This document shows positions 15,905 to 24,330 of a stretch of 64,000 nucleotides of DNA, in pieces (positions within the stretch are counted from its first letter, which is position 1; each line of letters opens with the position of its first letter). The notes beneath the pieces were generated by a model that had not been told where the DNA came from, made no database searches, and saw nothing but the letters and a program-made list of their open reading frames with translations. A program made the translations under genes and the position numbers. The stretch spans positions 1-64,000 of the forward strand of contig JAEYVY010000016.1 in NCBI GenBank assembly GCA_023429375.1, read 5' to 3'. This DNA comes from Bacteroidota bacterium. Its GTDB lineage: Bacteria; Bacteroidota; Bacteroidia; Bacteroidales; Tannerellaceae.

Positions 15905-16854
15905 AATTCCGTTTCTATTTTATAATTGTTTCTGTTTGATGCATTTCTCGAAATCAGCTCACCTATAAATCCGGACAGGAACATTTGCGTTCCGAGGATC
16001 ATCGCCGTCAGCGAAATATAGAAATAAGGAGAGCTGGTAACCAGAGGTCTCAAGTCGCCCGACATGATTGACACCAATTTCATGCTTAATACGATTACAA
16101 GCGAAATTAAGCCAATAAGGAACATTACACTACCCCATACACCAAAGAAGTGCATCGGTTTCTTACCAAACTTAGATGTAAACCAAAGGGTAATCAAATC
16201 GAGATAGCCATTCACAAAACGATTCAGCCCGAACTTGGTCGTACCGTATTTACGTGCCTGGTGCTGAACCACTTTCTCGCCTATCTTGCTAAAACCGGCA
16301 ATCTTTGCCAAATAAGGGATATAACGATGCATATCATTATACACCTCTATATTCTTGATAACGATATTTTTATAGGCTTTCAATCCGCAGTTGAAGTCGT
16401 GCAGATTTTTGATGCCCGAGAATTTACGCGCCGTAGCATTAAAGATTTTCGAAGGAAGGTTTTTCGAGAACAGCGGATCGTAGCGTTTCTTCTTCCAACC
16501 CGATACCAGGTCGTAGCCATCCTCTTTAATCATCCGGAACAATTCAGGAATCTCATCCGGGCTATCCTGCAGGTCGGCATCCATCGTGATCACCACATCA
16601 CCTTGGGCGCGTTGGAAACCGCAATGAAGTCCTGGCGACTTTCCATAGTTACGTCTAAACTTGATACCTTTCACATGTTCGCTTTGCCGTTTCAACTCTT
16701 CAATAACAGCCCATGAATTGTCTGTACTCCCATCATCAATAAAGATAACTTCGTACGAGAATTGATGTTCATCCATTACCCGCTGTATCCATGCAAACAG
16801 CTCGGGGAGTGATTCTTCTTCGTTGTATAACGGTATAACTACAGATATATCCAT
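15901..16854 (-). CDS. Family 2 glycosyltransferase, polyprenyl-phosphate type
   Basis: Predicted to transfer a sugar from a nucleotide donor to a lipid-phosphate carrier on the inner face of the inner membrane. The 317 residues start with VVIPLYNEEESLPELFAW, then IDDGSTDNSW (the UDP-binding Asp pair) and TMDADLQDSPDEIPEL (the DxD metal site). Two C-terminal membrane helices (about 228-252 and 268-300) give the layout of DPM1/GtrB/ArnC-like enzymes. A DUF4199 membrane protein lies 2 bases upstream. The product may modify an envelope glycan; donor and acceptor are not predictable. Confidence 0.92.
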   Translation of the reverse strand: MDISVVIPLYNEEESLPELFAWIQRVMDEHQFSYEVIFIDDGSTDNSWAVIEELKRQSEHVKGIKFRRNYGKSPGLHCGFQRAQGDVVITMDADLQDSPDEIPELFRMIKEDGYDLVSGWKKKRYDPLFSKNLPSKIFNATARKFSGIKNLHDFNCGLKAYKNIVIKNIEVYNDMHRYIPYLAKIAGFSKIGEKVVQHQARKYGTTKFGLNRFVNGYLDLITLWFTSKFGKKPMHFFGVWGSVMFLIGLISLVIVLSMKLVSIMSGDLRPLVTSSPYFYISLTAMILGTQMFLSGFIGELISRNASNRNNYKIETEL

Positions 16855-16856
16855 CT

Positions 16857-17390
16857 TTATAGTTTTTCTATATTTTTACTCTTTATCTTGATACGGCTAG
16901 TGATCAAAGCTACAGGAAAAGAAACGACTACACCGTATAGAATATTATTGAAAATTCCTTGAATTGTCATCTGAATAGGCGTTGGCGTCGGCATAGCCTT
17001 TACAGCCTCCTTCACATCTTCACTCACACCAGACTCATTGATCATAGTCATAGCCGTATTCAACGAATCAGAGATATAATTTGTAGGAGCCAGATAGCGA
17101 TAAAAAGTAAAGTGTGCTAACGAAACAATCAATGCGGCAAACACAAAGATAAGAATCCCCAAGGTCCAATCGCGAGTAAAGTTCACCTTGTCAGGAGAAA
17201 CGGCGCGAAAATGCAGGATAAGGGTAGCCAATAAAAAAGGAACTGAAAAGGTCAATCCCCAATAAACGTACGACCACGTAGGATAGGTCACCCCCAATGC
17301 GAAAAAGATATACTTAAAAGCCCAGAATATCCCCATAATGAGGCCATAAGTCATGGCGCTTTTTAGTAGTAAATTCTTCTCGTCTTTCAT
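16857..17390 (-). CDS. DUF4199 family membrane protein
   Basis: A 177-residue inner-membrane protein with four predicted membrane segments: about 10-30, 38-62, 75-97 and 145-165. The order of segments and the loop between helices 3 and 4 fit DUF4199, a Bacteroidetes-specific family of unknown function. It is the first gene of the operon that continues with the glycosyltransferase, nitroreductase, mntP and apbE. Its tight coupling (2-base gap) to a lipid-linked glycosyltransferase suggests an envelope role, which is inference only. Confidence 0.82.
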   Translation of the reverse strand: MKDEKNLLLKSAMTYGLIMGIFWAFKYIFFALGVTYPTWSYVYWGLTFSVPFLLATLILHFRAVSPDKVNFTRDWTLGILIFVFAALIVSLAHFTFYRYLAPTNYISDSLNTAMTMINESGVSEDVKEAVKAMPTPTPIQMTIQGIFNNILYGVVVSFPVALITSRIKIKSKNIEKL

Positions 17391-17416
17391 TTTAGAACCA
17401 TTATTGTTAGAACAAG

Positions 17417-17424
17417 CAAAAGTA
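17417..17424 (-). promoter_or_regulatory. -7 element of the DUF4199 operon
   Basis: On the minus strand TACTTTTG matches TAnnTTTG about 27 bases before the DUF4199 start. No good -33 box at the right distance. Confidence 0.48.
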
Positions 17425-17724
17425 ACTATTTATTGCCAAAATCTAAACACTAACGTTTAAATAGTAAAAAGAGAGATTCGTTAACTCAAAAAGAAAAGCA
17501 TACATGAAGTAAAACCAACACATAAACACTTAATAAACAGCCATTTTAATATAATCAAATCAAATTTTAATTAGATTTGAGCCAAAAAAACAGCAATATT
17601 AAACCTAATATCTAATATTAACACAAGGTGTTATTGAAATACAGCTAATATTCAATATATTCCCACACCTTTTAAAAACAAAACAGCTTCTTGGGGGATT
17701 AATGAAGCATAATACTATTTTATT
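17425..17724. other. AT-rich divergent intergenic region
   Basis: About 300 bases between the DUF4199 operon and the PEGA-like lipoprotein. It is very AT-rich, with several short imperfect inverted repeats, for example CAAATC/GATTTG at about 17558-17580 and copies of CTAATATT. I see no reading frame and no clear plus-strand promoter. Confidence 0.4.
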
Positions 17725-18228
17725 ATGAAAACTAAACTTACCACTGCAATTTGCATCTTATTTTCCGGATTAATTTTGAGTTCTTGTGCAACAATTTTTG
17801 GTCACTCGAAATATCCTATTTCATTTAATTCTACTCCAAGTGGAGCAAAATTCACGATAGAGAATAGAAATAACAAAGAAATTTACACAGGTACTACGCC
17901 TGATGTAGTAAAGCTACAAACATCTGCAGGATACATGAAAAAAGAAGAATATAAAATAACATTTACAAAAGAGGGTTTTGATACAAGATCAGTCATGATT
18001 ACCTCTACCCTTAATGGCTGGTACATTGGTAATATATTATTGGGAGGTCTAATTGGAATGCTTATCGTAGATCCAGTATCTGGCGCTATGTATAAAATTG
18101 CAAAAGAAGATAGAAGCGTAGATGTAAAACTAAATTCAAACAACGACACTAAACTTAGTTTACAAATCATAGATATCGAGAACCTTCCAGAAGGTCTTAC
18201 AAAATCAGATTTAGTCAGAATCAACTAA
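17725..18228 (+). CDS. PEGA-like domain lipoprotein
   Basis: A small lipoprotein of 167 residues. The N-terminus MKTKLTTAICILFSGLILSSCATIFG has the lipobox LSSC. The next stretch, ISFNSTPSGAKFTI, then TGTTP and YKITFTKEGFD, resembles a PEGA surface-layer domain. A hydrophobic Gly-rich segment, NGWYIGNILLGGLIGMLIVDPVSGAMY (about 93-119), follows; such segments occur in related proteins that carry a CATIFG-type start. It is isolated between an AT-rich gap and a repeat cluster. The function is unknown. Confidence 0.78.
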   Translation: MKTKLTTAICILFSGLILSSCATIFGHSKYPISFNSTPSGAKFTIENRNNKEIYTGTTPDVVKLQTSAGYMKKEEYKITFTKEGFDTRSVMITSTLNGWYIGNILLGGLIGMLIVDPVSGAMYKIAKEDRSVDVKLNSNNDTKLSLQIIDIENLPEGLTKSDLVRIN

Positions 18229-18308
18229 ACCATGGTTTATTGTAAGTAGCTACATTTTATTCACTCCTCTATAGGAACAGTAGAAAAGTCAATCCCAATC
18301 TACACACT

Positions 18309-18534
18309 CATCCCGATGTCATTTTGCACTGATTATCAACGCTAAAAAATCATCCCGATGCTTTTAAAAAAACATCCCGAACGTTTTTAAAAAGCATCGG
18401 GATCTTTTTTTAAAACGTTCGAGGTGTTTTTTAACAACCTTATATACGTTGTTTTTCAACGAATTATTTTTCAAAATTCACATCGGGATGAGTTTAAATT
18501 TGAAGATTTGACGAATTGGAGATTCATCGGGATG
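18309..18534. repeat. Cluster of interleaved inverted repeats (CATCCCGATG family)
   Basis: The decamer CATCCCGATG occurs at 18309-18318 and 18351-18360, and its complement CATCGGGATG at 18481-18490 and 18525-18534, with near copies at 18373-18380 and 18395-18404. Two long stems interlock: ATCCCGATGCTTTT (18352-18365) with AAAAGCATCGGGAT (18390-18403), and CGAACGTTTT (18378-18387) with AAAACGTTCG (18412-18421). The left arm of the second stem lies in the loop of the first, a pseudoknot-like layout. The block fills the gap between the lipoprotein gene and the decayed gene. It looks like a REP-type intergenic element. Confidence 0.7.
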
Positions 18535-18569
18535 ATAATATAAACTATAAAATTATGGCACGACCATCC

Positions 18570-18936
18570 TCAACTTTTATATATTTCCTTTCTATTGCCA
18601 ATAACAATCACCGGATTATCCACCTCATCAAGGTTATGTAACAATTCTTTTAACTTTTGGAGCGCTTTAGGGCCTTTTATCTCACTAGTATTAAAATAGG
18701 AATCATTCAAATATCGTTTCATATCCTATGGTCTCCATACATCTATCAACTTATTATCTGTGGTATAATATTGGAGCCAAAAAGATAATCCGCCATCCAG
18801 ATCATTTATCATTCCATACATATGCGCAACAGGATGCGTATCTAAAAGCATAGTTAACTGATTAACATCATCATATATTCCTTTTATTATATCTACTTGT
18901 CGTTTTTTTTATTTCTGCCGATATTTGTTTAATCAA
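18570..18936 (-). pseudogene. Decayed gene of unknown function (frameshift plus amber stop)
   Basis: Reading the minus strand from a possible TTG at 18936 gives LIKQISAEIKK. A run of eight A (18910-18903 on that strand) then breaks the frame; dropping one A continues as RQVDIIKGIYDDVNQLTMLL through GGLSFWLQYYT to DVWRP. An in-frame TAG (18728-18726) follows, after which the same frame continues as DMKRYLNDSYFNTSEIKGP, ending in TGA at 18570-18572. A further frameshift near the end would extend it to a TAG at 18545-18547. Taken together this is a roughly 120-residue protein with at least two disabling changes. I do not recognise the family. Confidence 0.6.
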
Positions 18937-18948
18937 AAAGAGTAACTT

Positions 18949-19377
18949 ATGAAATGCACACCTCAACATTTGGGAAAAGCGATTCGAATAGCAGTTAATG
19001 CACATTACGGACAAAAAGATAAGGGAGGAGATCCTTATATTTTCCATCCTTTTCGCGTAATGAATGCATGCAGTAGTCTGGAAGCTAAAATTGTAGCCGT
19101 TCTGCATGATGTGGTTGAAGATACCGATATTGAAATGGATTTTATCTCAGCTGAATTTCCAATAGAAATAGTGGATGCCCTAAAGCTACTCACTCATACG
19201 CCTGAGGTAGACTATATGGATTATGTTCAAGGAACTAAAAATAATCCAATTGCTCGAGAAGTTAAAATAGCAGACCTAAAAGACAATTGCAATGTGTCTC
19301 GAATAATGAATATGACCAATAAAGATATTGAGCGCTTGAAGAAATATATAGCAGCGTTGAAAATATTTGAAGACTGA
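18949..19377 (+). CDS. Small HD-domain hydrolase of the RelA/SpoT (MESH1-like) type
   Basis: A 142-residue, single-domain protein resembling the (p)ppGpp hydrolase half of RelA/SpoT. The chain shows AHYGQKDKGGDPYIFHPFRV (the first His ligands), AVLHDVVEDTDI (the HD pair plus the ED motif) and VKIADLKDN (the last metal-binding Asp). No synthetase, TGS or ACT domain is present, and the length fits small alarmone hydrolases. Relatives degrade (p)ppGpp or related nucleotides and some act as antitoxins to small alarmone synthetases; no synthetase is nearby. It stands alone between a decayed gene and a gene remnant. Confidence 0.8.
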   Translation: MKCTPQHLGKAIRIAVNAHYGQKDKGGDPYIFHPFRVMNACSSLEAKIVAVLHDVVEDTDIEMDFISAEFPIEIVDALKLLTHTPEVDYMDYVQGTKNNPIAREVKIADLKDNCNVSRIMNMTNKDIERLKKYIAALKIFED

Positions 19378-19382
19378 TCTTC

Positions 19383-19475
19383 TTACAGGCCAAAGTTCAA
19401 ATAGATGCCAAGTAAACAAAACAACTCAAGCAGTTAGGTTTCGAGTTAATCACCATCAGTAATGAAGATGATTAA
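19383..19475 (+). pseudogene. Possible C-terminal remnant of a lost gene
   Basis: In frame, these bases read LQAKVQIDAK, stop, TKQLKQLGFELITISNEDD, stop. The second part has the composition of a real protein C-terminus but has no start codon and is cut off from the first part by a TAA. It may be the tail of a deleted or decayed gene. I cannot assign a family, and chance is possible at this length. Confidence 0.25.
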
Positions 19476-19510
19476 AAAAGCATACACACAGGAATAAATC
19501 AAAACCAAAC

Positions 19511-19549
19511 ACCCCTGAACATCAGCTACAATAGGCTGTATTCAGGGGT
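19511..19549 (-). terminator. Terminator of the tRNA-Arg gene
   Basis: ACCCCTGAA (19511-19519) pairs with TTCAGGGGT (19541-19549), with a smaller CAGC/GCTG stem inside the loop. On the minus strand the hairpin is followed by GTTTGGTTTTG. It lies 10 bases past the tRNA. Confidence 0.75.
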
Positions 19550-19558
19550 ATTATTTCG

Positions 19559-19631
19559 TGACCCGGGTGGGACTCAAACCCACGACCTTCAGAACCGGAA
19601 TCTGACGCTCTATTCACTAAGCTACCAGGCC
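19559..19631 (-). tRNA. tRNA-Arg, anticodon CCG
   Basis: A 73-base cloverleaf on the minus strand, 5' end at 19631. The acceptor arms GGCCTGG and CCGGGTC pair with two G-U wobbles. The anticodon stem TCAGA/TCTGA encloses the loop TTCCGGT, giving anticodon CCG, which reads the arginine codon CGG. The T-arm GTGGG-TTTGAGT-CCCAC is perfect. The discriminator is A, and CCA is not encoded. A promoter at 19641-19672 and a hairpin terminator flank it. Confidence 0.93.
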
Positions 19632-19640
19632 AAAGACGTG

Positions 19641-19672
19641 CAAAAGTAAACATTATCTGGCATTAATACAAG
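19641..19672 (-). promoter_or_regulatory. Promoter of tRNA-Arg
   Basis: On the minus strand CTTG (19672-19669), a 20-base spacer and TACTTTTG (19648-19641). The predicted start of transcription is about 5 bases ahead of the mature tRNA. Confidence 0.65.
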
Positions 19673-19746
19673 CTAGACTATTATTTTGACAAAATGAAAT
19701 CATTTGACCATTTTTATATACCACAATGTAATTTATCAGTCATTAT

Positions 19747-19777
19747 CTTGTTAAGATGTCATTAATGGTTATCTTTG
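19747..19777 (+). promoter_or_regulatory. Promoter of asnA-ung
   Basis: CTTG (19747-19750), 19 bases, then TATCTTTG (19770-19777) on the plus strand. The leader would be about 30 bases. Confidence 0.7.
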
Positions 19778-19814
19778 CGAGATAATTTTAAAAATCAAAG
19801 AAACTAATATATTT

Positions 19815-20852
19815 ATGAGCTACCTCATCAAACCCAAAGGATATAAGGCCTTGCTTAATCTGGCTCAAACGGAATTGGGTATCAAAAGCATTAAAGACTT
19901 TTTTCAACAAAACCTTTCGTCGGAATTACGCCTTAGACGTGTCACGGCTCCATTGTTCGTACTAAAAGGGCTGGGGATAAACGATGACCTCAACGGCGTA
20001 GAACGACCAGTGACCTTTCCGATTAAAGACCTCAACGATAATAAAGCAGAGATTGTTCATTCGCTAGCTAAATGGAAAAGATTAACTTTGGCGGATTATG
20101 AGATCGAACCGGGGTATGGCATCTATACGGATATGAACGCAATTCGCTCGGATGAAGAATTGGGCAACCTGCACTCGCTCTATGTAGACCAATGGGACTG
20201 GGAAAGGGTGATGACCCGTGAAGAACGGACGGTAGACTTTCTGAAAGAGATAGTTCAGCGTATCTATGCAGCAATGGTGAGGACAGAATATATGGTTTAC
20301 GAGATGTTTCCGGAAATCAAACCGATCCTGCCTAATCGTATTCATTTTATTCATGCTGACGACTTGCTGCGTAAATATCCGGGACTAACAGCCAAAGAGC
20401 GTGAAGACGCAATATGCCGTGAGTATGGTGCCGTATTTATCATTGGAATCGGTTGCGTGTTGAGCGACGGCGAAAAGCACGATGGCAGGGCACCGGACTA
20501 CGACGATTGGTCGACTGTAGCTGCAAACGGCCAGGTAGGCCTGAACGGCGACTTATTGGTCTGGAACGCCATTCTGGATCGTTCGGTTGAACTTTCGTCC
20601 ATGGGTATTCGCGTGGATAAGGAGGCCTTGCTACGCCAGTTGAGTATGGCGAATGTGGAGGATAGAAAGAATCTGTTTTTCCACCGCCGCCTGTTGAACA
20701 ACGAGCTGCCACTTAGTATTGGTGGAGGTATCGGGCAAAGTCGCTTGTGTATGTTCTACCTGCGCAAAGCGCATATCGGAGAAATTCAGGCAAGTATATG
20801 GCCTGACGACATGCGAAAAAATGCAAAAGAGGCAGGCATGCCTTTAATATAG
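19815..20852 (+). CDS. asnA: Aspartate-ammonia ligase (asparagine synthetase A)
   Basis: Makes asparagine from aspartate, ammonia and ATP. The 345 residues are slightly longer than E. coli AsnA (330). Class II synthetase-like motifs are visible: LRLRRVTAPLFV, VERPVTFPIKD, AKWKRLTL and, near the C-terminus, LSIGGGIGQSRLCMFYL, the motif 3-like ATP site. It uses free ammonia and has no glutaminase domain, which suits an ammonia-rich gut habitat. ung follows after 17 bases and is probably in the same transcript. Confidence 0.95.
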   Translation: MSYLIKPKGYKALLNLAQTELGIKSIKDFFQQNLSSELRLRRVTAPLFVLKGLGINDDLNGVERPVTFPIKDLNDNKAEIVHSLAKWKRLTLADYEIEPGYGIYTDMNAIRSDEELGNLHSLYVDQWDWERVMTREERTVDFLKEIVQRIYAAMVRTEYMVYEMFPEIKPILPNRIHFIHADDLLRKYPGLTAKEREDAICREYGAVFIIGIGCVLSDGEKHDGRAPDYDDWSTVAANGQVGLNGDLLVWNAILDRSVELSSMGIRVDKEALLRQLSMANVEDRKNLFFHRRLLNNELPLSIGGGIGQSRLCMFYLRKAHIGEIQASIWPDDMRKNAKEAGMPLI

Positions 20853-20869
20853 TTTGAAGTATAAAAGAT

Positions 20870-21538
20870 ATGGGAGTAGATGTAAAGATTGAAGAGAGTT
20901 GGAAATTACAGTTAGCGGATGAGTTTGAAAAGCCTTATTTTAAACAGCTGACAGATTTTGTAAGGACGGAATATAGCGAAAGGCAGATATTCCCTCCGGC
21001 ACGTGACATTTTCAATGCTTTTACTCATTGCCCTTTCGACAAGGTTAAAGTCGTGATCCTCGGACAAGACCCTTATCATGAACCCGGACAAGCTCATGGA
21101 CTGTGCTTTTCCGTAAAGGAGGGAACTCCGGCACCGCCCTCGTTGGTCAATATCTACAATGAAATTAAAACGGATATCGGCAAACCTGTGCCCAAAAGTG
21201 GCAATCTTACCCGCTGGGCCGATCAAGGCATCCTACTGCTTAACGCCACGCTGACGGTTCGTGCTCATCAGGCAGGTTCGCACCAGAACAAAGGGTGGGA
21301 AACGTTTACAGATGCCGTGATTCATCGCCTGGCTGAGAGGAAGCAGCATATTGTCTATATCCTTTGGGGAGCCTATGCGCAACGTAAGGGAGCGTTTATA
21401 GACACTTCGGCTAATCTGGTACTAAAGGCACCTCACCCCTCTCCACTGTCATCCTACAGGGGATTCTTCGGGTGCAAGCATTTCAGCAAAACAAATGAGT
21501 ATTTGACAGCGACGGGTCAGACACCGATCGAATGGTAA
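20870..21538 (+). CDS. ung: Uracil-DNA glycosylase
   Basis: Removes uracil from DNA to start base-excision repair. The 222 residues match family 1 UDG. The water-activating loop VVILGQDPYHEPGQAHGLCFSV carries the catalytic Asp near residue 66, PAPPSLVNIY is the Pro-rich loop, and the His-containing minor-groove loop is KAPHPSPLSSYRGFFG. The stop codon is one base from the stop of the converging lptD gene, so no space remains for a separate terminator. Confidence 0.97.
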   Translation: MGVDVKIEESWKLQLADEFEKPYFKQLTDFVRTEYSERQIFPPARDIFNAFTHCPFDKVKVVILGQDPYHEPGQAHGLCFSVKEGTPAPPSLVNIYNEIKTDIGKPVPKSGNLTRWADQGILLLNATLTVRAHQAGSHQNKGWETFTDAVIHRLAERKQHIVYILWGAYAQRKGAFIDTSANLVLKAPHPSPLSSYRGFFGCKHFSKTNEYLTATGQTPIEW

Positions 21539-21539
21539 A

Positions 21540-24269
21540 TCAATACCATTTCTGTCCATCGCGGTAGTTGCTACTCTGATCCCATTTCAAGTCTTTCAGC
21601 AACGAAGAGTTGACCGCAATCGAGAACGAGTACGTTTTATACGGCCCGACAGGGACGAAGCTTGCCGTCATCTGCCAGCAATGGAGACTTCGAGAGATGT
21701 TGCAGGTCATAAACGCGATCTTGTTCTTATCGAAATCGTAGGTTGCATTAAAATTGAAGCGCCAGTTTTTAGTGGGCTGGATATTTCCGTTAAAGCTTAA
21801 TGCATGGGTAATCTTATACTTGTATTCTTCTCTTTCAATATCGATATTGGACATATCGGTATTCAAGTTCATACTGTAGTTGAACGAAAGACTCCAAGGT
21901 ATGGTATTTAAATAGTAACCGTCGGCATCAGTATCAGACGATTGAGCGGATTGATCTTTTCTTAATCGTTTAGGAGCTCCGGTACCATCCGTGTTATTCA
22001 GTTCATCTTGTTCCGTTTCTGGTGCACCCGTTGTATTTGATGTATTTGTTTTATTCTCTCCATCTTTCTTCCCTCCGAACAAGTTGGCAAACCAATCGTT
22101 GTTAATCGTATACGAGAAGCTGGTACCTGTTGAACGTAAACGTCCTAATCCTTTTCCGGCTTCCCAACGGGTTACATTCTGACGATCCAGTCTTTTGGTA
22201 TCGGGATTATACTTATAAGTATAGGTATCGAAACGGGCATTCAGATTCAGCGTATAGCTTTTTGACAGTTTCAAACGGATATTGGCATTCAAATCGCTCC
22301 ATTGGAATGAGTCTGCCGCCAAATTATTGCTTATATCGAATGACAGCTTATCAATCAAGCTGATTTTACGAAAACCGGTTGAATCTTTGGATGATTTCAC
22401 TTTAGCTTCAACCGTATTAGATAAGCCAAATGATACGCTTCCACGCTTACCTGATGAAGGATAACCGAATATACTTCCTTCGTAGGGTGAGTAATATTGG
22501 TCTTGAAGCGCACCGTTCATATCTTCATATTGATAATGCTGATAATAGCCAAAGCCGGGAGCACCAAAATCGGGAGCTGCACTAAGTGAAATGGTTGGCT
22601 CCATGCGGTGACGAATCATCTGTACGGCATCACCAAAAATAGACCAAGGCTTAAAGTTTCCATAGACCGTAGTCGAAGCAGATATGGCTGCATCATAGTC
22701 GTAAACACGGTAAAAACCATTGGTCGTATCGCGGGCAACGAACTGATTCGTCACAGGATCGTATTCTTTTTCTACCCTGCTTGTATACCAACGCTCGGTA
22801 TAATTGAAGCTTGGTGTGATATTGATATAATTGAATAAAGAGAACGTAGCACTTACCGGTATTTTGTGCTGCATCGCATTCTGCCAGTCTTTAACAAGAT
22901 TGGCTTGCAAGAATTTGTCTTCTTTGGTTGTAATGCTATTTCGGAAATAACCGGTGTATTGCATTGAAATCTTTTCATACCAGCGTTCTGCTCCTACACG
23001 TTGTTTGCGTTTGAAAGGGAAAATACGTGTCATCGAAATCGAGAGGTCTGGTAAGGTTACGGCCAAGGTAGAGTCTTTCATACGCTGGTTCACACTCATC
23101 GTTCCCGAAATGGTGAAAGGATTGTTGGCAAATCGCTTGGTGATATTGACTGTTGAACTCTTATTATTTTCAGTTGCATTTACAAAACCGCTACCGCTGT
23201 TTGAATGCAGACTATTCATGTTATTACGGTCAAAACTGCTTGTCGAGAAATTGACACTGGCCGAGAATGACATGTATGGATTGGCCTTTGCGTCTTGTGA
23301 ATGCGACCAGTTAATCTTAAAGTCTTTCGACAAGGAATAGTCCGGCATTTTTTCACCATTCACCACATCACCATATCGGGATACCTGATAGGCGGCATTA
23401 AAGCTTCCTGAATATTTATAACGTTTACGATAAGATGAACGTGCAGAAAGCCCCCAGGAGCCTTTTGTATAGACTTCGCCTGTTAAGGCCAAATCTATAT
23501 AGTCACTCAGGGCAAAGTAATAACCTCCATCGCGAAGGTAAAATCCACGGGCTGTTTCTTCACCAAATGTCGGCATCAAGATACCGGATGAATAGGAACT
23601 GGTAAAAGGGAAGAAGGCAAACGGCAATCCAATAGGATAAAGCGGCACATCTTCGATAACCAGATAGACCGGACCGGTCACAATATCTTTCTTTGGCCTA
23701 ACCTTGGCCTTGGTCATGTGAATATAAAAGTGGGGATGATCGTGCTCGTCACAAGTGGTATATCGCCCGGGAGCCATATTGAGGATATCATTTGGCATCT
23801 TTTTGGTACGACCGGAAGTAACAAATCCTTCTCCTTGCTGGGTGATTACATCGGTGATATATCCTTTCTTAGAGCCAAAATTATAACGCATCGTTTTGGA
23901 CTCATACTGCTGCTCACCCTCTTTGAATAACGGATAACCAAACTCGAGTCCGGTCGAATCTAAACCAAATGTTGCATGTACAATGCTGCTGTCCATATTC
24001 ATTCGGATTTCTTCAGCCTCCAATTCAATATTCTGATATTTGACTTTTCCTTCACCAAACAGAAAAGCCCAGTTTCCGGCTGTCATCACAATTGAATCCT
24101 TAGCTTCATAGGAAACGGGAGCATCCAGTCCATTCTTCTTTTTAGGAATTGAATCTGTGGACGTCACAGCAAGACTATCCGTCGGGACAACCTCCTCCTG
24201 AGCAGACACCGCAAAACTTCCGGCAAAAAGAAAAAGCAGAATAATAAAGACTCTGTATCTTAAGAACAT
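21540..24269 (-). CDS. lptD: LptD-like outer-membrane LPS assembly protein
   Basis: Predicted to form the outer-membrane barrel that delivers lipopolysaccharide to the cell surface with LptE. The signal peptide MFLRYRVFIILLFLFAGSFAVSAQ has a cleavage site after SAQ. It is followed by an OstA-like beta-jellyroll (about 40-200) with GNWAFLFGEGKVKYQ, then an LptD barrel rich in alternating aromatic strands, ending in an aromatic-rich C-terminus. At 909 residues it has the size of Bacteroidetes LptD proteins. An in-frame ATG at 24299 lies inside the promoter -7 box, so the start at 24269 is preferred. A low-complexity Asn/Thr/Glu/Asp insert lies near residues 720-770. Confidence 0.85.
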   Translation of the reverse strand: MFLRYRVFIILLFLFAGSFAVSAQEEVVPTDSLAVTSTDSIPKKKNGLDAPVSYEAKDSIVMTAGNWAFLFGEGKVKYQNIELEAEEIRMNMDSSIVHATFGLDSTGLEFGYPLFKEGEQQYESKTMRYNFGSKKGYITDVITQQGEGFVTSGRTKKMPNDILNMAPGRYTTCDEHDHPHFYIHMTKAKVRPKKDIVTGPVYLVIEDVPLYPIGLPFAFFPFTSSYSSGILMPTFGEETARGFYLRDGGYYFALSDYIDLALTGEVYTKGSWGLSARSSYRKRYKYSGSFNAAYQVSRYGDVVNGEKMPDYSLSKDFKINWSHSQDAKANPYMSFSASVNFSTSSFDRNNMNSLHSNSGSGFVNATENNKSSTVNITKRFANNPFTISGTMSVNQRMKDSTLAVTLPDLSISMTRIFPFKRKQRVGAERWYEKISMQYTGYFRNSITTKEDKFLQANLVKDWQNAMQHKIPVSATFSLFNYINITPSFNYTERWYTSRVEKEYDPVTNQFVARDTTNGFYRVYDYDAAISASTTVYGNFKPWSIFGDAVQMIRHRMEPTISLSAAPDFGAPGFGYYQHYQYEDMNGALQDQYYSPYEGSIFGYPSSGKRGSVSFGLSNTVEAKVKSSKDSTGFRKISLIDKLSFDISNNLAADSFQWSDLNANIRLKLSKSYTLNLNARFDTYTYKYNPDTKRLDRQNVTRWEAGKGLGRLRSTGTSFSYTINNDWFANLFGGKKDGENKTNTSNTTGAPETEQDELNNTDGTGAPKRLRKDQSAQSSDTDADGYYLNTIPWSLSFNYSMNLNTDMSNIDIEREEYKYKITHALSFNGNIQPTKNWRFNFNATYDFDKNKIAFMTCNISRSLHCWQMTASFVPVGPYKTYSFSIAVNSSLLKDLKWDQSSNYRDGQKWY

Positions 24270-24296
24270 TTCGTTTATTTGACCGTTATCAAAGTG

Positions 24297-24325
24297 CAAA
24301 TGTATAATAAAATACGGCTTCCAAA
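24297..24325 (-). promoter_or_regulatory. Promoter of lptD
   Basis: On the minus strand TTTG (24325-24322) and TACATTTG (24304-24297), spacer 17 bases. Transcription would start near 24290, downstream of the ATG at 24299, which rules that ATG out as the lptD start. Confidence 0.58.
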
Positions 24326-24330
24326 GTCTT

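Noticed and set aside
18903..18910. A8/T8 tract as a phase-variation switch
   Set aside because: The same reading frame also has an amber stop downstream, so restoring the frame alone would not restore the protein; decay is simpler.
18949..19377. HD hydrolase as the antitoxin of a toxin-antitoxin pair with the neighbouring broken gene
   Set aside because: The broken gene is on the opposite strand and shows no synthetase or toxin motif.
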